Positions 1 through 8,597 of a DNA stretch of 64,000 bases are shown piece by piece. The first letter of the stretch is position 1; the number at the start of each line of letters is the position of its first letter. Under the pieces are notes generated by a model. It was not told the DNA's origin. It did no database searches and worked only from the letters and a program-made list of their open reading frames with translations. The stretch comes from Bradyrhizobium symbiodeficiens (GTDB taxonomy: Bacteria; Pseudomonadota; Alphaproteobacteria; Rhizobiales; Xanthobacteraceae). Both the position numbers and the translations under genes were made by a program. Location of the stretch: positions 6,884,501 to 6,948,500 of the forward strand of contig NZ_CP029427.2 in NCBI RefSeq assembly GCF_002266465.3. The letters are read 5' to 3'.

Positions 1-1
1 G

Positions 2-1396
2 GACAACATGGCGCGTGTCGTCACGCTCGCCGATGGCGCCGTTCCGGCGGACCGCGACTTCGAGCTGACCTGGAAGCCCGCCGCCGAGAAGGCGCCGTCG
101 GTCGGCCTGTTCCGCGAACATGTCGGCGATGCCGACTATCTGCTGGCCTTCGTCACTCCGCCCAGCGCCGAGCAGACGGCGCAAAAGCCGCTACCGCGTG
201 AGGTCGTGTTCGTGATCGACAATTCGGGGTCGATGGGCGGCACCTCGATCGTCCAGGCCAAGGCGAGCCTCGCTTACGCCTTGTCCCGGCTCCAGCCGAC
301 CGACCGCTTCAACGTCATCCGTTTCGACGATACCATGGACCTGCTGTTTCCCACCTCCGTCCCGGCAGACGCCGCCCATGTCGGCGAGGCAACCTCGTTC
401 GTGAGCGCGTTGCAGGCGCGCGGCGGCACCGAGATGGTGCCGGCGATGCGCGCCGCGCTGGCCGACAAGCTCGGCGACACCGGCATGGTTCGCCAGGTCG
501 TCTTCCTGACCGACGGCGCAATCGGCAACGAGCAGCAATTGTTCGAAGCCATCACGGCGATGCGCGGCCGCTCGCGCGTCTTCATGGTCGGCATCGGGTC
601 GACGCCAAACACCTATCTGATGACACGCGCCGCCGAGCTCGGCCGGGGCGCCTTCACCCATATCGGATCCGTCGAGCAGGTGGAGGAGCGCATGCGCGGC
701 TTGTTCGCCAAGCTCGAAAATCCGGCCGTGACCGGGCTCACCGCGAAATTCTCCGAGGCCAGGGCCGACGTCACCCCGGCGATCATCCCCGACGTCTATC
801 GCGACGAGCCGCTGGTGCTGGCGGCAAGGCTCGACAAGCTCGCAGGCTCGCTCGAGATCAAGGGGCGCGTCGGTGATCGTCCATGGTCGGTGACGCTGCC
901 GCTGCAAGATGCCGCCGAAGGCAACGGCCTGTCGAAACTCTGGGCCAAGCGCAAGATCGGTGACGCCGAAGTGGCGCGCGCGATGCGGGAGCTCGCGCCC
1001 GAGGAGGCCGACAAGGCGATCCTGGCGCTGGCGCTCGACCATCAGATCGTCACGCGCCTGACCAGCCTTGTCGCCGTCGACAAGACGCCGAGCCGGCCCG
1101 AAGGCGCGCCGCTCAAGCTCAGCGAATTGCCGATCAACCTGCCGGCCGGCTGGGACTTCGAGAAGGTGTTCGGCGAACGGCCGCAGATCCCGGCGCAGTT
1201 GCGCGAACGGCATGCCGATGCGCGTACCGCACCGGCGGCGCGGCGTCCGGCACCCGCAGCGCCTGATGCGATCCGTCTGCCCAAGACGGCAACCTCAGCC
1301 GAGCTGAAGATGATCGCAGGCCTGATCCTGATCGTGCTCGCCTTAACCCTGTTCGTGTTCAACCGGCGTCGGCTCTTGCTCATCGACGCCGCTTGA
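2..1396 (+). CDS. Sortase-anchored VWA-domain protein, 3' part (5' end outside window)
   Basis: C-terminal 464 codons of a protein of the proteobacterial sortase-target type (VIT plus von Willebrand A domain). The frame is open to the window edge, so the true start and the VIT domain lie upstream. The VWA domain carries a MIDAS metal site, seen as DNSGSMGG with a downstream Thr/Asp pair (FLTDGAIG). Near the C-terminus is LPKTA, then a hydrophobic helix and a basic tail (NRRR): the three-part sorting signal that a sortase cleaves between Thr and Ala. The next gene is the matching sortase. The protein is probably held at the membrane or cell surface and may bind a metal-dependent ligand; that role is inferred. 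The VWA and sorting signal are seen directly. Confidence 0.88.
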   Translation, partial: DNMARVVTLADGAVPADRDFELTWKPAAEKAPSVGLFREHVGDADYLLAFVTPPSAEQTAQKPLPREVVFVIDNSGSMGGTSIVQAKASLAYALSRLQPTDRFNVIRFDDTMDLLFPTSVPADAAHVGEATSFVSALQARGGTEMVPAMRAALADKLGDTGMVRQVVFLTDGAIGNEQQLFEAITAMRGRSRVFMVGIGSTPNTYLMTRAAELGRGAFTHIGSVEQVEERMRGLFAKLENPAVTGLTAKFSEARADVTPAIIPDVYRDEPLVLAARLDKLAGSLEIKGRVGDRPWSVTLPLQDAAEGNGLSKLWAKRKIGDAEVARAMRELAPEEADKAILALALDHQIVTRLTSLVAVDKTPSRPEGAPLKLSELPINLPAGWDFEKVFGERPQIPAQLRERHADARTAPAARRPAPAAPDAIRLPKTATSAELKMIAGLILIVLALTLFVFNRRRLLLIDAA

Positions 1397-1425
1397 GAGA
1401 GGAGCCTCCCCGAACTCCTCTGTTA

Positions 1426-1472
1426 GCGCGCGCGGCTGCCCGTCCCATACCAACGGCCGCGCGCGCCTTTTT
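1426..1472 (+). terminator. Rho-independent terminator
   Basis: Perfect 11-bp stem GCGCGCGCGGC / GCCGCGCGCGC (1426-1436 with 1456-1466) followed by CTTTTT. It lies between the sortase target gene and the sortase gene, so the two may not be fully co-transcribed, or the sortase may be made at a lower level. Confidence 0.75.
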
Positions 1473-1514
1473 CGTACTGTCATCGCGGCGAGCGAAGCGA
1501 CGAGAGTCCATGCC

Positions 1515-2126
1515 ATGCCCCGCCTCTTATTTCCCCTGACTCTGGCCCTGATCGGCCTCATCCTGGTTGGCGACGGCGCCTACATCCACGCCAAGGCGTG
1601 GCTGGCGCAGGTGCTGCTTGAGCGCGCCTTCGACAAGAGCCTTGCGACGGGCGAGCCGGTCAAACCGTGGGCATGGGCCGACACCTGGCCGGTCGCGCGG
1701 ATCGAGGTGAAGCGGATCGGCGCCAGCGCGATCGTGCTGGAAGGCACCAGCGGCCAGGCGCTCGCCTTCGGGCCGGGCCATATCCAGCAAACGGTTGATG
1801 CCGGTGAGCGTGGAGTTGCCGTATACGCAGCGCATCGCAACACACATTTCCGTTTCCTGCGGAATGTCGCCGTCGGTGACGTGCTTGAGATCACGCGCCG
1901 CGACGGCAGGCATTTTCGCTATCGGGCGGATTCTTCGGCCGTTGTCCGTTTCGACACGTCCGGCATCGATCCCTCGACGCAGGGTGTGGAACTCGTGCTC
2001 GCGACCTGTTGGCCGTTCGACGCCGTCACGTCCGGCCCGGAACGCTATGTGCTGCATGCCACCTTGATCGAAGATCTGCGACCATCTTCGCGATCTCGGG
2101 ATTGCCGCCATTGTTCTGAACGATGA
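1515..2126 (+). CDS. Class GN sortase
   Basis: Cysteine transpeptidase of the Gram-negative sortase class that pairs with a single LPXTG-type target. It has an N-terminal membrane anchor (about residues 3-20). The catalytic His is in AAHRNTHF, the Cys in LATCWPF and the Arg in GPERYVLHA, in the canonical order and spacing. The neighbouring LPKTA protein is its evident substrate. The last 15-20 residues, after HATLIEDL, are unlike a sortase end: they are read from the reverse complement of a glycosyltransferase fragment, so the natural C-terminus has been replaced or extended by a rearrangement. All catalytic residues precede the junction, so activity may survive. Confidence 0.88.
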   Translation: MPRLLFPLTLALIGLILVGDGAYIHAKAWLAQVLLERAFDKSLATGEPVKPWAWADTWPVARIEVKRIGASAIVLEGTSGQALAFGPGHIQQTVDAGERGVAVYAAHRNTHFRFLRNVAVGDVLEITRRDGRHFRYRADSSAVVRFDTSGIDPSTQGVELVLATCWPFDAVTSGPERYVLHATLIEDLRPSSRSRDCRHCSER

Positions 2127-2229
2127 ACTCGCAATCTGCATGCGCAGGCAGGCACGCCATGGTCGCGAGCGCGTGGCGAAGCGTGTCGGGACGATCGAGG
2201 GTCGGCACCACGATGGACAGCAGCGGCAC
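2068..2229 (-). pseudogene. Family 2 glycosyltransferase, N-terminal remnant
   Basis: Reading leftward from a GTG at 2229, the first 50-odd codons give the classic GT-A start MPLLSIVVPTLDRP followed by a plausible continuation (EFIVQNNGGNPEI). The similarity stops around position 2068, where the strand becomes antisense to the sortase 3' end. A full glycosyltransferase is 250-350 residues, so over 80% is missing. It is best read as a stub left by a deletion or inversion joining two unrelated loci. The identification rests on the N-terminal motif only. Confidence 0.6.
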
Positions 2230-2427
2230 GATTACGATTTGAGAGAATGAGGGTCACGGTTTCCTGGCATCTTGCCGGACCGTTCGTACTTTCGCCAAAA
2301 GTCTCGTGATGCTAGCCTAGTCGTCGCATCCTGCCCATTCCGTCTCGCGGCATGGAGCGGCCACGATCAGCCCCGAAGCCAGCGCGCGGCAACGCGTTGC
2401 AACAATAACAAGAAGCGAAGGAAGCGC

Positions 2428-4647
2428 ATGGAAGCTCAAGTGCCCGCCGCATCGGTTTCTCCGCGCCCCTGGTCTCCATCGCCCGACGCCGGAGACATCG
2501 TCAAGGGCATCCACGCCATGCTGCACCCGCACAACATCGTGCTGGTGGGTGCGACCGACAAGCCCGGCAACTATGCCGAACGCATCTGGAATAATCTGAT
2601 CAAGTACGGGTACGAGGGCGGCCTCTACCCGGTCAACGCCAAGCGGGAAGCCATCTGGGGCGTGCCCTGCTACAAGGACTTCGCGAGCCTGCCGGAGAAG
2701 CCGGACCACGTGCTGGTGCTGGTGCCGGCGCGGTTTGCGGTGCAGGTGATCCGCGACGCTGCGGCAGCCGGCGCACGGTCGGCCACCATCGTCACCTCCG
2801 GCTTCAGCGAGTTGCAAGACGAGGAAAGCCAGAAGCTCGCCGCCGAGTTGAAAGCGGCGATACGCGAGACGGGCCTTGCCGTCACCGGCCCGAATTGCCT
2901 CGGCAATCTGAGCGCTGGCGAAAAGCTCTTCACCAACATCGACGACCGCATCGTCACCATGGAGCAGGGTGCGGTGGCAATCGCCGGGCAGTCCGGCGCC
3001 ATCGTCATGGCGATCCGCCAGGCGCTGGAAGATCGCGGCGTCGGTGTCGGCTACATGGTGACGACCGGCAACGAGGCCGGACTCGAGACGCCGGACTTGA
3101 TGCGCTATTTCGCCGAGGACCCGAGCATCAAGGTGATCGTCGTCTATCTTGAGGGCGTGCGCAACACCAAGGCTTTTCGTGACGCCTGCAAGGCGGCGCG
3201 CGCCGCGAGCAAGCCCGTGATCGCGCTCAAGCTCGGCGCCTCCGAAGGCGGCCGTGCCGCGGCGATGGCCCACACCGGCGCGCTCGCGGGCTCGATCGAG
3301 ACGTTCGACGCCGTAGCAACGCGCGAAGGCGTGATCCGGGTCGGCGGCCTCGACGAGCTGATCGAGACCACCGAGTGCTTCGTTCATTCCGGCGTGCCCA
3401 AGGGCGACCGGCTCGCCGCCGTCACGCTGTCGGGCGGCAAGCGCGGCATGTTGCTGGATGCCTTCTATGCCGAAGGCCTGAACTTTGCACCGCTGAGCCC
3501 GCATGTCGGCGCCGAATTGGCGAAGATGCTCGGGCCGGGCTCGATCGTTGGCAATCCACTCGATGCCGGCTTTGCCGCGGTGGTCGATCCCTCGGTCTAT
3601 ATGAAGTCGATCAAGCTGATGATCGACGATCCGGATATCGACATCGTCATCGTCGATGCCGAGCTGCCGAAGGCTCCGCACGAGCTGCGCGAGCGCAATT
3701 TGCGCATCGTCGACGAGATGGCGCGCCAGGGCGGCAAGCCTGTGATCTATATCAGCGCGATGTCGATCGGTTTCACCGAGTTCACCAAATCCTTGCGCAA
3801 GTCGCTGCCGCATCTCGCGGTCATGCAGGGCATGGACCGCGCGGTGACCGCAATCAAGTCGCTGCTCGACTATGCCAGGCTGCGCAAGGAGGTACCCGAT
3901 ATCGTCTCGAGCTCGAAACCCGCCGCGCGCGCCGTGCTGGAAAAGGCGCTGAAATCCGCCAGCGGTGCCGCGCTCGACGAGGTCGCCTCGAAGAAGCTAT
4001 TGAAGGCCTATGGCATTCCGATCTCGAAGGAAGCGATCGCACAGACGGCGGCCGAGGCGGTGAAGATCGCCAAGCAGATCGGCTTTCCGGTCGTGGCAAA
4101 ACTCGTCAGCGCCGAGGTCCTGCACAAGTCCGACATCGGAGGCGTGGTGCTGAACCTCAACAGCGCCGCCGAGGTGAAGAAGGCGTTTGCCGACATCACC
4201 GCGCGGGTCGCGAAGCTGAAGGGCAAGCCGAAGCTCGACGGCATCCTGATTGCACAGCAGGTCAAGGCCGAGCTGGAGCTCGTGGTCGGTGCCTCGCTCG
4301 ATGCCGAGATGGGGCCGGTCGTGCTGTTCGGCACCGGCGGCATCGACATCGAGCTGATGAAAGACGTCGCGCTCGCCGGTGCGCCGCTGGACGAGGCCGA
4401 GGCGCGGCTCCTGATCGGCCGCACCAAGGCCGGCATCAAGCTGCGCGGCTATCGCGGCAAGCCGGCCCTGCACGAAGCCTCCGCGGTGAAGGCGCTGGTC
4501 GGCCTGTCCAATCTGATCGCGGATGCCGGCGACCGGATCGCCTCGATCGACATCAACCCGTTCCTGATCAACACCAGGACGGGCGTAGCGGTCGACGCCC
4601 TGATCGTCCTCAACAACGCCGCGGCAAAACGCGCGGCCAGGCATTGA
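2428..4647 (+). CDS. NDP-forming acyl-CoA synthetase (acetate-CoA ligase family)
   Basis: 739 residues. Fusion of the alpha and beta modules of NDP-forming acyl-CoA synthetases: an N-terminal CoA-binding Rossmann domain (IVLVGATDKPGNYAERI), succinyl-CoA-ligase-like domains with the conserved phospho-accepting histidine in AMAHTGALAGS (about His282), and a C-terminal ATP-grasp domain (from about residue 520, with KLVSAEVLHKSDIGGV). The reaction is carboxylic acid + CoA + ATP to acyl-CoA; the acid cannot be told from sequence. The ATG at 2428 was chosen over an in-frame upstream start because AAGGAA precedes it and homology begins there. It stands alone as a transcription unit. Confidence 0.85.
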   Translation: MEAQVPAASVSPRPWSPSPDAGDIVKGIHAMLHPHNIVLVGATDKPGNYAERIWNNLIKYGYEGGLYPVNAKREAIWGVPCYKDFASLPEKPDHVLVLVPARFAVQVIRDAAAAGARSATIVTSGFSELQDEESQKLAAELKAAIRETGLAVTGPNCLGNLSAGEKLFTNIDDRIVTMEQGAVAIAGQSGAIVMAIRQALEDRGVGVGYMVTTGNEAGLETPDLMRYFAEDPSIKVIVVYLEGVRNTKAFRDACKAARAASKPVIALKLGASEGGRAAAMAHTGALAGSIETFDAVATREGVIRVGGLDELIETTECFVHSGVPKGDRLAAVTLSGGKRGMLLDAFYAEGLNFAPLSPHVGAELAKMLGPGSIVGNPLDAGFAAVVDPSVYMKSIKLMIDDPDIDIVIVDAELPKAPHELRERNLRIVDEMARQGGKPVIYISAMSIGFTEFTKSLRKSLPHLAVMQGMDRAVTAIKSLLDYARLRKEVPDIVSSSKPAARAVLEKALKSASGAALDEVASKKLLKAYGIPISKEAIAQTAAEAVKIAKQIGFPVVAKLVSAEVLHKSDIGGVVLNLNSAAEVKKAFADITARVAKLKGKPKLDGILIAQQVKAELELVVGASLDAEMGPVVLFGTGGIDIELMKDVALAGAPLDEAEARLLIGRTKAGIKLRGYRGKPALHEASAVKALVGLSNLIADAGDRIASIDINPFLINTRTGVAVDALIVLNNAAAKRAARH

Positions 4648-4660
4648 GGCGCCAAAAACC

Positions 4661-4738
4661 CGTAGGGCGGATTAGCGCAGCGTAATCCGCTGCGGGGGGA
4701 GAAGAAGGCGGCGGGTTACGCTTCGCTAACCCGCCCCA
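4661..4738. repeat. Intergenic palindromic repeat, family A
   Basis: Two adjacent stem-loops: GCGGATTA-N8-TAATCCGC, then GCGGGTTA-N8-TAACCCGC. The second is almost identical to parts of the element at 47491-47570, and the overall design resembles 21219-21295. Intergenic, between the acyl-CoA synthetase and MCE genes. Confidence 0.75.
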
Positions 4739-4792
4739 CTTAACATCGCGAACTCCTTCCAACTTCCCTGCTTTGGCCGTAAAACCTCCCGC

Positions 4793-5623
4793 ATGGCACG
4801 CGCGAGTCATCTGGTGATTGGAACGGCGACGCTGGCGGTGATCGCCGTGGCGTTCGGCGGCGTGCTCGGCTTGCAGAAATGGCGCACCATCCAGAGCCGC
4901 AGCCAGTTGCGCGTGGTATTCGAGGGCGGCTCGGCCTCCGGGCTGCGCCGCGGCGGACCGGTCAATTTCGACGGCGTGCCCGCGGGCCAGATCCTGTCGA
5001 TCAAGCTGGACAGTCCGCGCAGGATCGTGGCGCTGGTGATGCTCGACAACACCGCGCCGATCCGCAAGGACACCGTGGCGGGCATCGAGTTCCAGGGCCT
5101 CACCGGCGTTGCCGCGATCTCGCTGATCGGGGGCGCGCCCTCCGCGCCGCCGGTGCCGCTGGACGCGGACGGCGTCCCCGTGCTGACCGCCGACCTCAGC
5201 GACGCCGAATCCATCGTCGACACCCTGCACAGCGTCGACCGCACGATCGTCAGCAACGCCCCCGCGATCAAGGAAGGCCTGCGCACGTTCGAGGACTACA
5301 CCGCCGACCTCCGGAGCAAGGGCGGCGAGATCGACTCCGTCATGGCCAAGGTCGACAGCGCCTTCGCGGGCTTCGACAAGGCGGTCACGAAGATCGAGGG
5401 CGCAGTGCCCGGCTTCGTCGACGGCAAGGCCGACGAACTGTTCGAAAAGATACAGGGGCTGCACGAGCTTGCCGACACCATGAGGAAGAAATCGGCCGGC
5501 TACCTCGAGGACATCCGTCGCTCGCTGCTCGACGTCAGCGAGGCCGCCAACAAGATGAGCGGGACGCCCACGCCCGCCGCCGCGCCGCGCCCGCCGCGCA
5601 AACCTGCACAGCAGAAGCGATAG
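4793..5623 (+). CDS. MlaD/MCE family protein
   Basis: 276 residues. One N-terminal transmembrane helix (about 7-25), then an MCE domain (about 38-115; VVFEGGSASGLRRGGPVNFDGVPAG is split here by its glycine-rich turn), then a long helical, partly coiled-coil tail and a Pro/Ala-rich end (PPRKPAQQKR). MCE proteins of ABC lipid-transport systems sit in the periplasm anchored to the inner membrane and shuttle phospholipids or related lipids. No MlaE permease or MlaF ATPase is adjacent, so its partners lie elsewhere or it acts as an orphan subunit. The ATG at 4793 gives the expected short cytoplasmic leader. Confidence 0.8.
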   Translation: MARASHLVIGTATLAVIAVAFGGVLGLQKWRTIQSRSQLRVVFEGGSASGLRRGGPVNFDGVPAGQILSIKLDSPRRIVALVMLDNTAPIRKDTVAGIEFQGLTGVAAISLIGGAPSAPPVPLDADGVPVLTADLSDAESIVDTLHSVDRTIVSNAPAIKEGLRTFEDYTADLRSKGGEIDSVMAKVDSAFAGFDKAVTKIEGAVPGFVDGKADELFEKIQGLHELADTMRKKSAGYLEDIRRSLLDVSEAANKMSGTPTPAAAPRPPRKPAQQKR

Positions 5624-5737
5624 AATGACGCGCAGCGCACGATGCCCTTGCGCGCGCGGAAGCGGGGGTTGGTGCCGGCAATGCCTTAAAGCGCGATGCG
5701 ATCAGGATAGATCGCCATCGCGCTTCAGGTTGTGTTC

Positions 5738-5785
5738 AAGCATGATCTTTTCGGAAAGCCGCTGCGCACTTTCCCGGATCATGCC
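5738..5785. repeat. Intergenic palindromic repeat, family B
   Basis: Element with outer arms CATGATC / GATCATG around a core TTTTCGGAAAGCCGCT then GCGCACTTTC. It abuts the stop codon of the amidase gene and may act as a transcript end. A second copy in opposite orientation lies at 26306-26360. Confidence 0.75.
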
Positions 5786-6826
5786 TTAGTAGTTGCTCGG
5801 AGACGAGCCATTCGGGATGCCATCGATCGGGCACTCGTCGGTCCCCGGCGTCGAGCGGGTCATCGCCTCGACCATGTCCCGTGTGCCTTCGGGATCGGCG
5901 ATCCAGTTCTTGTAGAAATCATAGGGACAGGCCGCAACGCCGCGCGGGCTCTCGCCGGAATTGATCATGCCGGTATAGCCGCGGTGGACCAGCTTGTAGA
6001 GATGGTTTTGCGACTGGCCGTTGCGGCGCGCATCGCGGATCAGATGCTTCGAGAGCTGTGCGTACTGGATGCCGTAATCCTCCTCGCCGCACTCGCCGAG
6101 TGTGCGGCCGTCGAAGCCGATGATCGCGGAGTGGCCGAAGTAGGAATAGACGCCGTCGAAGCCGGCGGCATTGGCGACCGCGACATAGACGTTGTTGGCC
6201 CACGCCATCGCCTTGGAAATCAGGACCTGCTGCTCCTTGGCCGGATACATGTAGCCCTGGCAACGCACGATCAGTTCGGCGCCTTTCATGGCGCAATCGC
6301 GCCAGATCTCCGGGAAATTGCCGTCATCGCAGATGATCAGGCTGACCTTCATGCCCTTCGGGCCGTCGGAGACGTAGGTGCAATTGCCGGGATACCAGCC
6401 CTCGATCGGCACCCACGGCATAATCTTGCGATATTTTTGAACGATCTCGCCCTTGTCGTTCATCAGGATCAGGGTGTTGTAGGGCGCCTTGTTCGGATGC
6501 TCCTCGTGGCGCTCGCCGGTCAGCGAGAACACGCCCCACACCTTCGCCTTCCGGCAGGCCTCGGCGAAGATCGCGGTCTCCTCACCGGGCACCGCGCATG
6601 CCGTCTCGTACATCTCCTTGGAATCGTACATGATCCCTTGCGTGGAGTATTCGGGGAAGATGACGAGGTCCATGCCAGGCAGGCCGACCTTCATGCCAAC
6701 CACCATGTCGGCGATCTTGCGGGCGTTGTCGAGCACCTCGGCCTTGGTGTGCAGGCGCGGCATCTTGTAATTGACGACGGCGACGCCGACCGTGTCGTTG
6801 CTGCTGGAAATGTCACCGTGAAGCAT
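5786..6826 (-). CDS. amiE: Aliphatic amidase
   Basis: 346 residues, the same length as Pseudomonas aeruginosa AmiE and near-identical over long stretches (MRHGDISSSNDT-type start, GAELIVRCQGYMYPAKEQQ). Nitrilase superfamily. The Glu-Lys-Cys triad falls at the known positions: Glu59 in FPEYS, Lys134 in KYRK and Cys166 in IICDDGN. It hydrolyses short aliphatic amides such as acetamide and propionamide to acid plus ammonia in the cytoplasm. It is the last gene of the operon that carries the UrtABCDE-type importer, formamidase and zinc-ribbon protein. AmiE and the formamidase AmiF are paralogues. The length and the N-terminal motif fit AmiE, but some formamide activity cannot be excluded. Confidence 0.95.
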   Translation of the reverse strand: MLHGDISSSNDTVGVAVVNYKMPRLHTKAEVLDNARKIADMVVGMKVGLPGMDLVIFPEYSTQGIMYDSKEMYETACAVPGEETAIFAEACRKAKVWGVFSLTGERHEEHPNKAPYNTLILMNDKGEIVQKYRKIMPWVPIEGWYPGNCTYVSDGPKGMKVSLIICDDGNFPEIWRDCAMKGAELIVRCQGYMYPAKEQQVLISKAMAWANNVYVAVANAAGFDGVYSYFGHSAIIGFDGRTLGECGEEDYGIQYAQLSKHLIRDARRNGQSQNHLYKLVHRGYTGMINSGESPRGVAACPYDFYKNWIADPEGTRDMVEAMTRSTPGTDECPIDGIPNGSSPSNY

Positions 6827-6870
6827 GTTGAGCGCTCCTGTCTTTTATTCGTTTGAGGTCATCGCCTGCG

Positions 6871-7248
6871 TTAGTGGCTGATCATCCAGGGACGCGCCGT
6901 TGGAAAGCCCTTCGCGCCGCTCCTGGTCTTCGTCACCAGCCGCGCCGGCTTCTTCTTGTCCGGCGAGCCCCTGTCCTTCACCGTCTTGCCCGACGAGCAG
7001 CAGCCGCAGCCGGGACCGTGCGAGGCCTTGTACTGCGCAAGCGTCTGTGGCGCGTGCGAGCTGCGCTCGTTGACGGCATGCGCCTTGCGCGTCTCCGACG
7101 GCATGCAGAAGAAATTCGGTGCGGTCAGGATCACCCGAGGCGCCATCGTCTCGCAGTGCGGACAGCTCTGCGGATCGTCGCATTCCGCCATCGGGCGCAG
7201 ATCCTTGAACGGACCGCAATCGTCACAGAGATATTCGTAGACCGGCAT
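6871..7248 (-). CDS. fmdB: FmdB family zinc-ribbon protein
   Basis: 125 residues. The N-terminal zinc ribbon has two Cys pairs (CDDCG near residue 8 and CPHCE near residue 29), the FmdB regulatory-protein family signature. A second Cys cluster, CGCC, sits near residue 81 in a low-complexity basic tail ending PTARPWMISH. FmdB was named as a putative regulator of formamidase in Methylophilus, and its mechanism is not established. It lies between fmdA and amiE in the same orientation, so it is expressed with them. The longer open frame continuing upstream is a shadow of fmdA; the ATG at 7248 gives the family's usual MPxYEYxC start. Confidence 0.85.
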   Translation of the reverse strand: MPVYEYLCDDCGPFKDLRPMAECDDPQSCPHCETMAPRVILTAPNFFCMPSETRKAHAVNERSSHAPQTLAQYKASHGPGCGCCSSGKTVKDRGSPDKKKPARLVTKTRSGAKGFPTARPWMISH

Positions 7249-7340
7249 CGCATCATCCCCACGCTGTCGCCTGTTCAACACTCCTCGCGACGGATGCGGG
7301 GCGGCAAGTACACACCGCCCCGCATCCCGTCGTGCAGGGA

Positions 7341-8570
7341 TCATTTGTCCGGCGAAATCGGCATCTGGATATCGCCCTTGATGTGCTTGATGGGACCTGC
7401 CGCCGACGGCATGACGTCGAAGTCGAAGATCTCCGTCGGCAGCCACAGCGTGGCGCAGGCGTTGGGCACGTCGACCACGCCGGAGATGTGGCCCTGGACC
7501 GGTGCGGTGCCGAGGATCGAATAGGCCTGGGCGCCGGAGTAGCCGAACTTCTTCAGGTATTCGATCGCGTTGAGGCAGGCCTGGCGATAGGCGACGGTGA
7601 CGTCGAGATAGTGCTGCTTGCCGGCTTCGTCGACCGAGATGCCCTCGAAGATCAGATAGTCCTTGTAGTTCGGCGTGATCGGCGACGGCTTGAAGATCGG
7701 ATTCTTGACGCCGTACTTCGCCATGCCGTCCTTGATCACCTCGACCTTGAGATGCAGCCAGCCGGCCATTTCGATGGCGCCGCAGAAGGTGATCTCGCCG
7801 TCGCCCTGGCTGAAATGCAAATCGCCCATCGAAAGACCGGCGCCGGGCACGTAGACCGGGAAGTAGATCTTCGAGCCGCGGGAGAGATCCTTGATGTCGC
7901 AATTGCCGCCATGCTCGCGCGGCGGCACGGTGCGGGCGCCTTCCGCGCCGATCTTGGCCTTCACGTCGCCCTTGGCGCGACCGCCATGGGCGGTCGCCGC
8001 GAAGGGCGGGTTGGCCAGGCCGGGCACGCGGGTCGGGTTGGTCGAGATCAGCTCGGCCTCGCGCTTGTTCCAGGTCTCCAGCATCTTCGGATCAGGCAGA
8101 CAGCCGATCAGGCCGGGATGGATCAGGCCGGCGAAGTTGACGCCGGGGATGTGGCGCGACGAGGTGTAGAGGCCCTTGATGTCCCAGATCGACTTTTGCG
8201 CCAGCGGGAAGTGGTCGGTCAGGAAGCCGCCGCCGTTCTGCTTGGAGAAGAAGCCGTTGAAGCCCCAGAGGCTCTCCTTCATCGGGCCGACGTCGAGCAG
8301 ATCGACGACGAGAAGGTCGCCGGGTTCGGCGCCCTTGACGCCGATCGGACCCGAGAGGAAGTGCACGATCGAGAGGTCGATGTCGCGCACATCGTCGGCG
8401 GAATCATTGTTCTTGATGAAGCCGCCGGTCCAGTCATAGGTCTCGATGATGAAATCGTCGCCGGGATTGACCCACGCCACGATCGGGATATCGGGGTGCC
8501 AGCGGTTGTGCACCATGTCATTTTCGTAGGCCGACTTGGTGAGATCGACCTTGATCAGTGTCTCTGGCAT
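7341..8570 (-). CDS. fmdA: Formamidase (acetamidase/formamidase family)
   Basis: 409 residues, full length for FmdA. Hydrolyses formamide, and more weakly other short amides, to formate and ammonia. Family-typical segments include HNRWHPDIP near the N-terminus, the glycine-rich LSGPIGVKGAEPGDLL and FSQGDGEI near the middle. It is unrelated to the nitrilase-type amidase two genes away, so the operon encodes two different amide hydrolases. It sits 27 bases downstream of the importer ATPase gene, which suggests co-transcription. Confidence 0.93.
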   Translation of the reverse strand: MPETLIKVDLTKSAYENDMVHNRWHPDIPIVAWVNPGDDFIIETYDWTGGFIKNNDSADDVRDIDLSIVHFLSGPIGVKGAEPGDLLVVDLLDVGPMKESLWGFNGFFSKQNGGGFLTDHFPLAQKSIWDIKGLYTSSRHIPGVNFAGLIHPGLIGCLPDPKMLETWNKREAELISTNPTRVPGLANPPFAATAHGGRAKGDVKAKIGAEGARTVPPREHGGNCDIKDLSRGSKIYFPVYVPGAGLSMGDLHFSQGDGEITFCGAIEMAGWLHLKVEVIKDGMAKYGVKNPIFKPSPITPNYKDYLIFEGISVDEAGKQHYLDVTVAYRQACLNAIEYLKKFGYSGAQAYSILGTAPVQGHISGVVDVPNACATLWLPTEIFDFDVMPSAAGPIKHIKGDIQMPISPDK

Positions 8571-8597
8571 CGAGAAGCTCCCCTTTTACACGGTTGG

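Noticed and set aside
2317..3813. 498-codon minus-strand frame, and a 436-codon plus-strand frame at 3375-4685
   Set aside because: Both overlap the acyl-CoA synthetase and show Arg/Gly/His-rich, motif-free translations.
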